Shown here: in pieces, positions 15,953 through 20,643 of the stretch
How positions within the stretch are numbered: position 1 is the stretch's first letter
Layout: each line of letters begins with the position of its first letter
DNA from: Promethearchaeota archaeon
Lineage (GTDB): Archaea > Asgardarchaeota > Lokiarchaeia > Sigynarchaeales > SOKP01
DNA length: 20,643 nt
Assembly (NCBI GenBank): GCA_016839655.1
Contig: JAEOTW010000219.1
Coordinates: 1-20,643, forward strand
Direction: 5' to 3'
The notes under the pieces: model-generated
Databases searched by the model: none
Told to the model about the DNA's origin: nothing
The model's input: only the letters and a program-made list of their open reading frames with translations
Translations under genes and position numbers: made by a program

Positions 15953-17431
15953 CTATTTTCTTATTTCTTGAATCTGGTCAAAAATATTATCAAATCGTTC
16001 TTTTATTGAACCATATAAGCCTTCTTCTTCTGATACAACAGAGTTAATCGCTGTTTTTAATCCATAATGGCTTTCTGAAATTAATACTCTAATTGGTAAT
16101 GTAAGGATATCATTAATTATCATTAGAAATTGTTGAATTATATTTATTATTTGAGGCACTTTCTCACGTGTTCTATCAATAGTAGAAGTTTTTGAAGATA
16201 TTAATCCATCCTCCCGTTCTGATTTTAATTCTTCCCAAATATTTTCTTTTAATTCAGAAAAATCAATTCCTAGATTCTGTAAAGCCATTTGAGCTCCTTC
16301 AAAGATATACGTTATAGTATCTTTACCGGTAAATTGTTTAACATTATCAACCATTTCAACAGGAGCTAGCCCATCCAAAAAGGTGACTAACAATTCATTG
16401 TAGTCTCGAATTACATCAAGTGGAATAAATAATAGTGTCATCTCTTTTAGTTGTTTGAATATATATCCAAAAACCTTTGCTAACCATTCGTTTTTGAGGA
16501 TTTTTTCTACCAATCCACCATATTCATTTAAAAGATGAATTCCTAAATATCCTATTATTCTAACCATATCATCTTCATAATTTCTAAAGTAATCAAAGAA
16601 ATGTTCAGGTTCCATGTTTAATTTATCTATTATAATATCTGATAGTTTTTCTTTTATTGATTCTAGTGGTTCATCGAGGTATTCTTCTAATTTATCAATT
16701 GATATGACTTCTTGAATTTTATCAATGATATCAAGTTTAGTTTCTTGTAAAATCTCTTCCTCTTCAACAATATCTTTAAAATAAGTACTTATTATTTCTT
16801 TTTGGTGAATGTTAGAGTCTAATAATACTCTCCATTCCTTGTAATCATGAATTTTACAAACAAACTGTAAACAATCTCCTCCTTTGGTTATACATGCTTG
16901 CTCAATAATTTGAATTCTGTAATCGCTTCTTTTAATTTTTAAAATATAATTTGCAACACTTTCTAACATCCCACAAAGTCCACACGCTAATCCCTCTGTA
17001 TCTTTGCTCTTTAATTTATCAAATTTAAAAGAATCTTCAAGATCATGACCATATCCAGCACAAATTGGACAATTATTAATCTTGAGTATGTAGTCATTAT
17101 ATTTGGAATTTTGTTTAGGTATCTCTTCATATGTATAATCATCTAACTCCGTTCCAAAAACTACAACCCAAAGAATTTCGAAATAATCTAAGACTTTTTT
17201 AGGATTTCCAGGCATGAATTTAAAGATACTTGAATGCCGATCACAAGATTCTACTGCTGATCTTTTTCCAATCTCCCTAAGAAGTATTAAACTTTCTTCT
17301 TCATTATTAGTAATATCATTGACTTCTTTAAGAATTTCTCTGTAAAGAAGGGTATAAAATAGCGCATTAGTAGATCTTCCAAATATTTTAGTAATTTTTT
17401 TCATTAACCATTGAAATGCTCCCATGATCAT
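15953..17431 (-). CDS. V4R/Bet3-fold (TRAPP-like) domain protein with long helical C-terminus
   Basis: Residues about 15-200 resemble the V4R/Bet3 superfamily, which includes bacterial 4-vinyl-reductase-like ligand sensors and the TRAPP subunits of eukaryotic vesicle tethering. Support comes from the N-terminal helices, the KINNCPICAGYG segment (Cys121, Cys124), the helix CGLCGMLESVANYIL (Cys150, Cys153) and the closing strand ACITKGGDCLQFVCKI, the characteristic C-x-x-x-G-x-x-x-C end of V4R domains. Residues about 210-492 are mostly helical and I do not recognise them. The ATG at 17431 overlaps the TGA of the upstream gene by four bases. AGAGAGG (17438-17432) abuts that ATG and is 6 nt from a second ATG at 17425, which may be the true start. 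Function is unknown; the pair arrangement suggests a complex with its neighbour. Confidence 0.65.
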   Translation of the reverse strand: MIMGAFQWLMKKITKIFGRSTNALFYTLLYREILKEVNDITNNEEESLILLREIGKRSAVESCDRHSSIFKFMPGNPKKVLDYFEILWVVVFGTELDDYTYEEIPKQNSKYNDYILKINNCPICAGYGHDLEDSFKFDKLKSKDTEGLACGLCGMLESVANYILKIKRSDYRIQIIEQACITKGGDCLQFVCKIHDYKEWRVLLDSNIHQKEIISTYFKDIVEEEEILQETKLDIIDKIQEVISIDKLEEYLDEPLESIKEKLSDIIIDKLNMEPEHFFDYFRNYEDDMVRIIGYLGIHLLNEYGGLVEKILKNEWLAKVFGYIFKQLKEMTLLFIPLDVIRDYNELLVTFLDGLAPVEMVDNVKQFTGKDTITYIFEGAQMALQNLGIDFSELKENIWEELKSEREDGLISSKTSTIDRTREKVPQIINIIQQFLMIINDILTLPIRVLISESHYGLKTAINSVVSEEEGLYGSIKERFDNIFDQIQEIRK

Positions 17432-17940
17432 CCTCTCTTTTCTATTTTATATTCAAATAATTGAATACAGGATTTATTTCCATAAGCTCGGGACTCACTT
17501 ACTTCATATGGATTTAATAGAAGTTGTGCATTGTTAGAAGTTTCTTTATTGATAAGAGTTATCATTTCTGAAACCAAACCTAATAATATTTCACAACCTG
17601 CTATTTTAATATCTTCATAGTGATACTTGCATAAAGCACAATTATAATCTCGAACTTTAATAAGTCTTTCATTATCATTGATTTCAATTGAAACTGCACT
17701 ATTTAGTACTTTTTGATAGATAGTGGTTATAGCATCCTTCAAATTAGATAATGAAATAGCTTCTGTAGGTTTCCAGTAATTGATATAAGTTTTAGCAATA
17801 TTTTGTCCCATTTTTCTTAATCTTTCTTTTGAATTTTCAATTCCATTTTTCTCCATTAATCTTGCTAAATGAAAAACTGCGTTTCTAACTTGATTCATCG
17901 TTGCTTCTGTTTCTATTAGCTCCTTTCTTGAATAATTCAT
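17428..17940 (-). CDS. Small Bet3/V4R-fold (TRAPP-like) domain protein
   Basis: Single-domain protein of 170 residues, close to the size of TRAPP Bet3-family subunits (about 170-190). The order fits that fold: N-terminal helices (VRNAVFHLARLMEKNGI, ERLRKMGQNIAKTYINYW), a strand, RLIKVRDYNCALCKYHY, a helix IKIAGCEILLGLVSEMITLI, and a closing strand YGNKSCIQLFEYKI. Cysteines at C-A-L-C, in the following helix and in the last strand parallel those of the neighbouring gene's N-terminal domain, suggesting paralogy and possibly metal or lipid binding. I choose the ATG at 17940 (MNYSRKE); a TTG at 17955 adds five residues. Its stop codon overlaps the next gene's start, so the two are translationally coupled. 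Assignment to TRAPP rather than bacterial-type V4R needs a structure comparison. Confidence 0.6.
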   Translation of the reverse strand: MNYSRKELIETEATMNQVRNAVFHLARLMEKNGIENSKERLRKMGQNIAKTYINYWKPTEAISLSNLKDAITTIYQKVLNSAVSIEINDNERLIKVRDYNCALCKYHYEDIKIAGCEILLGLVSEMITLINKETSNNAQLLLNPYEVSESRAYGNKSCIQLFEYKIEKRG

Positions 17941-17955
17941 AATTCTATTTTGCAA

Positions 17956-18289
17956 TCTGAAATTAAATTAAATATGAAAAAAATTTCATCAAATAAAAAA
18001 TTTTTAGTATGATTAATAGATTATTTGTATGATTTTTAATGTTCTTTATAATGAAATTATTGATTAAAATTCTTTAAACTCATTTAAATAAACAATATAT
18101 TTAAGAAACACAATTATAAAATTTGAAATTTAGCTCGTATGATTTATTATTTTTAATAGTATAATAAAATCATTTAAATTATCATTTGCTACTTGATTTA
18201 AAATTCTTGCAATTTCTACAGTAGATATAACATAAATTAAATTTATTATCAAAATAAAGAAATAAAAACTAGCAATTAAACAAAAAGTA
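17956..18289. other. AT-rich intergenic region, no gene seen
   Basis: About 330 bases between the thioredoxin-like stop and the small Bet3-like start, both minus strand. I find no supported ORF or RNA. The octamer GTATGATT occurs three times (18007-18014, 18027-18034, 18137-18144), the first two exactly 20 bp apart. The promoter of the Bet3-like pair must lie in the lower part of this region, but AT content is too high to pick one box. Confidence 0.4.
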
Positions 18290-18646
18290 TTACATTTTAT
18301 CTACAATTTCCCTAAGAACTTGTTCTCCAGCGGCCCCCACCATCATTCCGTTTCGAACAAGTAATTGTCCTCCAACCTCTATTGGATGGTTTAAAAGTTC
18401 GCCCTTGTTGAAAAACAAAAGTGTTGGAATGGCTGTAACACCAAATTTTTCACCTAAAGGTCTGTTTTGATCAAGATCCTCTTTCAATAATTTAATTAAT
18501 CCTTCTTGTTCCAATTTTTCTAGAATTGGGCTTAAAAATCTGCAGGGCCCGCACCATGTTGTAAATATATCAAAGATAACTTTTCCTTCTTTCATATCTT
18601 CTGTGATATTAATGCCAAAATTTTTTAGTTCTTCAATATTCGTCAT
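18290..18646 (-). CDS. Thioredoxin-like protein with WCGPC active site
   Basis: Thiol-disulfide oxidoreductase of the thioredoxin fold, 118 residues. The active site WCGPC (Cys32, Cys35) and the cis-proline in AIPTLLFF (Pro74) are both present, as is the FDIFTTWCGPCRFLSPILEKL helix. After the last strand there is an unusual stretch, EVGGQLLVRNGMMVGA, that makes the C-terminal part about 15 residues longer than in standard thioredoxins before the final helix. It has no signal peptide and is probably cytoplasmic. The start is an ATG at 18646 preceded by a weak GAGAT. The minus-strand CTATATAG at 18672-18679 or TATTTAAA near 18686 could be its box A. It is divergent from the HdrC-like gene, a redox pairing that may or may not mean shared regulation. 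Confidence 0.88.
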   Translation of the reverse strand: MTNIEELKNFGINITEDMKEGKVIFDIFTTWCGPCRFLSPILEKLEQEGLIKLLKEDLDQNRPLGEKFGVTAIPTLLFFNKGELLNHPIEVGGQLLVRNGMMVGAAGEQVLREIVDKM

Positions 18647-18811
18647 TTTATCTCAGTTTTTAAATAATTTGCTATATAGTATGTTTTTAAATATTATTAT
18701 AGGAATAAATATTTAATTGCTTTTATTAATTTCATTTAAAATTTAAAAACTGGTCCTCTGAAATCTCAATATAACTTAAATTATTAATAAGCTAAATTTC
18801 AAATTAAAAAT

Positions 18812-18842
18812 TTAATTTTAAAAAAAATAATTTTAAAATTAA
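18812..18842. repeat. 12-bp A/T-only inverted repeat upstream of the HdrC-like gene
   Basis: TTAATTTTAAAA (18812-18823) and its exact reverse complement (18831-18842) flank a 7-nt spacer. The right arm contains TTTTAAAA, which could double as the box A of the HdrC-like gene 45 nt downstream. Low complexity makes chance a real alternative. Confidence 0.4.
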
Positions 18843-18886
18843 CAATAAGTTATACTACATAATATCAACAAAAAAGGTAATTTCAA

Positions 18887-19390
18887 ATGGCAACAATAGA
18901 TTTTGATTTCAGAAACGAAATACTTGGGAATGACATTGGCACTACCCTAGCATATTGTTATCAATGTGCAACTTGTAGTGGTGCATGTCCTGTTGCACAG
19001 GTTACAGAAGGAAGATATAACCCAAGACGTTTAATTTTGGACGCTTTATTGGGATTGAAAGAAAAAATTTTTGGACCTGACAACGCCTTTAATATTTGGG
19101 GTTGTACAGTTTGTGATACTTGCGATGAAGTATGCCCTCAAAAGGTTGAATTAACAGAAATTTTTACAATTCTTAAAAATATGAGCGTAGAGCGTGGTGA
19201 AGCCCCTAATCATTATACAGGTCAAGCATCAACCGTTTTGGAACATGGTAAAGCAATTCCTATGCAACCCGCTATAGAAAGGCGACGTACACAATTAGGA
19301 CTACCAGATATTATGACTCCTGATGTTAATGAAGTGAAAAAATTATTACAAGCAACAAAATTACCTGAGAAACTTCCTAAATCAGAATAA
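18887..19390 (+). CDS. HdrC-like protein with two 4Fe-4S clusters (heterodisulfide reductase subunit C family)
   Basis: Electron-transfer protein of the HdrC family. Two complete cluster motifs are present: CYQCATCSGACP (Cys24, 27, 30, 34) and CTVCDTCDEVCP (Cys73, 76, 79, 83). The NPRRLILDALLG segment between them and the length of 167 residues fit HdrC. In methanogens HdrC works with HdrB and HdrA to reduce the CoM-CoB heterodisulfide; in other archaea related modules move electrons between ferredoxin, thiols or quinone-like acceptors. No hdrA or hdrB lies next to it, so its partner must be elsewhere. The C-terminus after residue 100 (GQASTVLEHGKAIPMQP) is the usual HdrC tail. The ATG at 18887 has AAGG 9 nt upstream. 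Confidence 0.88.
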   Translation: MATIDFDFRNEILGNDIGTTLAYCYQCATCSGACPVAQVTEGRYNPRRLILDALLGLKEKIFGPDNAFNIWGCTVCDTCDEVCPQKVELTEIFTILKNMSVERGEAPNHYTGQASTVLEHGKAIPMQPAIERRRTQLGLPDIMTPDVNEVKKLLQATKLPEKLPKSE

Positions 19391-19391
19391 A

Positions 19392-19430
19392 TTTTTCTAA
19401 TTTCTTTTTAGCTATTTTTTATGAATTTCC
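19392..19430 (+). terminator. T-rich tract after the HdrC-like gene
   Basis: Three T runs (ATTTTTCT, TTTCTTTTTA, CTATTTTTTATG) directly follow the stop codon. Archaeal RNA polymerase terminates at such T tracts. It separates HdrC from the isomerase gene 128 nt further on. Confidence 0.35.
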
Positions 19431-19518
19431 GTTAGAAATTTATACATTAATTCTATTATTGAATTATAGCGAGAATTAAATGAATTTAATTTTTAATAAA
19501 CATTTGAGGAAATAAAAC

Positions 19519-20289
19519 TTGAGAAAACCAATAATTGGGGGGAATTGGAAGATGAATCGAGGAATCCCTAAAGAAGCAATAGAAATGCTAGATAATTTAA
19601 TTCCACTAGTAAAAGATTTTAAATCTGTTGATATCGTAATAGGCGCTCCCTTCACAGTTCTAACTACAATGTATGAAATCTTAAAGGATACTAATATTAA
19701 GTTGGGAGCTCAAAATATGTATTTTCAAGAGAAGGGAGCATATACTGGGGAAATTTCACCTATTTTTCTAAAAAGCATTGGAGTTGAGTATGTTATTCTT
19801 GGTCATAGTGAAAGACGAGATATTTTTAATGAATCAGATGAGCTGATAAATAAGAAACTAAAAATGGCTTTATCTATAGGTTTAACACCTATTGTCTGTA
19901 TTGGTGAGCATTTAGAAGAAAGAGAGGGAGAGAAAACAACACAAATAATTGAATATCAAATTAATGAAACATTTAAAAATCTCACAAAAGAAGATATGTT
20001 AAATTTAATAATAGCGTATGAACCTATATGGGCAATAGGGACAGGGATGACTGCTACTCCAGAGCAAGCAGAGGAGATCCATGTTTTTATAAGAGAACTT
20101 CTAACTCGAAAGTTTGATGAAGAGACTGCTAATTCTATAAGAATACAATATGGAGGATCTATTAAACCAGATAATGCGGAAAATTTGTTTAATAAGAAAA
20201 ATATTGATGGTGGTTTGGTTGGAGGCGCTTCTCTTCAAGCAGATTCATTATTTCGAATAATTGAAGCTGCTGATTCAACTTATAAGTAA
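19519..20289 (+). CDS. tpiA: Triosephosphate isomerase, bacterial/eukaryotic-length type
   Basis: Interconverts dihydroxyacetone phosphate and glyceraldehyde 3-phosphate in glycolysis and gluconeogenesis. Catalytic residues are visible: Lys11 (GGNWKMN), His96 (ILGHSERR) and Glu168 (IAYEPIWAIGTG), with the flexible loop 6 just after the glutamate and phosphate-binding GGS (212-214) and GG (235-236). At 256 residues with MRKPIIGGNWKMN and TPEQAEEIH it follows the bacterial and eukaryotic form; most archaeal enzymes are about 220-230 residues. The start is a TTG at 19519 with GAGG 9 nt upstream, and no nearby ATG gives the conserved N-terminus. It appears to be a single-gene unit. Confidence 0.95.
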   Translation: MRKPIIGGNWKMNRGIPKEAIEMLDNLIPLVKDFKSVDIVIGAPFTVLTTMYEILKDTNIKLGAQNMYFQEKGAYTGEISPIFLKSIGVEYVILGHSERRDIFNESDELINKKLKMALSIGLTPIVCIGEHLEEREGEKTTQIIEYQINETFKNLTKEDMLNLIIAYEPIWAIGTGMTATPEQAEEIHVFIRELLTRKFDEETANSIRIQYGGSIKPDNAENLFNKKNIDGGLVGGASLQADSLFRIIEAADSTYK

Positions 20290-20371
20290 ATACTCTTATT
20301 TATTTAGTAGTATTTTACTCCTATTCTAAAATGAGTTAATGGAACTTTTTTAATTTTAATAAAAAATTGCT

Positions 20372-20643
20372 TTAACCAAGAGCTTTGTTAAAAGCAGTCG
20401 TAAGTTTTCCAGGGAATTCCCCAAAATAACTCTGGAGATCTGCAAAAAGTAAATAAAAGTAAGGTTCAAACAGAATATTTTCGACTGTAGTGCCAATATC
20501 TGATTTTATTATACAAACTTGAACAGATTCATCAGAAAAAAAAGATTGTCTATAAATCCAATCTAATGGAGCAATTTCAGGTATATATCCAATATGTCTT
20601 AAAATATCAGATATATTTTCCAATGAATATTTCTTCCCGTAAG
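20372..20643 (-). CDS. C-terminal part of an unrecognised protein, N-terminus outside window
   Basis: The frame is open from the stop at 20372 to the window edge, giving about 90 residues. An in-frame TTG at 20623 is unlikely to be the start, since the reading frame continues upstream through YGKKYS. The segment DWIYRQSFFSDESVQVCIIKSDIGTTVENILFEPYFYLLFADLQSYFGEFP has no motif I recognise. It looks soluble and mixed alpha/beta. It converges on the triosephosphate isomerase gene with an 82-nt gap. Confidence 0.55.
   Translation of the reverse strand, partial: YGKKYSLENISDILRHIGYIPEIAPLDWIYRQSFFSDESVQVCIIKSDIGTTVENILFEPYFYLLFADLQSYFGEFPGKLTTAFNKALG

Noticed and set aside
18887..19390. Succinate dehydrogenase or glycerol-3-phosphate dehydrogenase iron-sulfur subunit
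   Set aside because: Too short, with no 2Fe-2S domain or CCG repeats. The two closely spaced C-x2-C-x2-C-x3-C motifs fit HdrC.
1..20643. CRISPR array, insertion sequence or prophage
   Set aside because: No regularly spaced repeats, transposase, integrase or phage-like genes are seen anywhere in the window.

Overview
The window comes from a very AT-rich archaeal genome and looks like an Asgard (Lokiarchaeia-type) archaeon. The archaeal markers are a Sec61-beta type translocon subunit, a type II methionine aminopeptidase, a HdrC-like iron-sulfur protein, box A (TATA-like) promoters and a tRNA with archaeal-style introns. The Asgard flavour comes from eukaryote-like proteins: a convincing ribophorin I (OST1) homologue, a roadblock/LC7 protein, two adjacent Bet3/V4R-fold (TRAPP-like) proteins and a Trm112-type protein with a eukaryote-like central insertion. 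All of this was read from sequence only; no database was searched.

Layout. Positions 1-1715 (minus) hold most of a family 5 ABC-transporter solute-binding protein whose C-terminus lies outside the window. Positions 2018-6953 (minus) hold three membrane enzymes in one direction: an Alg7/WecA-like sugar-phosphate transferase, a large M48 metalloprotease and a UbiA prenyltransferase most like polyprenyl-phosphate phosphoribosyltransferase. Positions 7070-7202 (minus) encode tRNA-Gln(UUG) interrupted by two 30-nt introns at non-canonical positions, D loop and variable loop. Upstream of it on the same strand are the Trm112-like gene and the ribophorin I homologue, which is divergent from Sec61-beta. 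Sec61-beta is followed by a MazG-like pyrophosphohydrolase. Next come a DUF354 glycosyltransferase-like protein (plus) and, convergent to it, a GT-B glycosyltransferase downstream of methionine aminopeptidase (minus). Divergent from the aminopeptidase, across a perfect 22-bp palindrome, lie a roadblock protein and a 479-residue protein I do not recognise. They converge on the two overlapping Bet3/V4R-like genes (15953-17940, minus). The right end holds a thioredoxin-like protein (minus), a lone HdrC-like protein (plus), a bacterial-length triosephosphate isomerase (plus) and the 3' end of an unknown gene (minus).

How the genes fit together. The centre of the window is rich in secretion and N-glycosylation functions: lipid-linked sugar assembly (Alg7-like), translocon (Sec61-beta), an oligosaccharyltransferase accessory subunit (ribophorin I-like) and possible glycosyltransferases. 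A second group (roadblock, unknown 479-residue protein, two Bet3/V4R-like proteins) resembles parts used in eukaryotic membrane trafficking and small-GTPase regulation, but a joint function is only inferred. The strongest items for follow-up are the doubly interrupted tRNA-Gln, the ribophorin I/Sec61-beta pair, and the overlapping pair of TRAPP-like genes that share a cysteine pattern.
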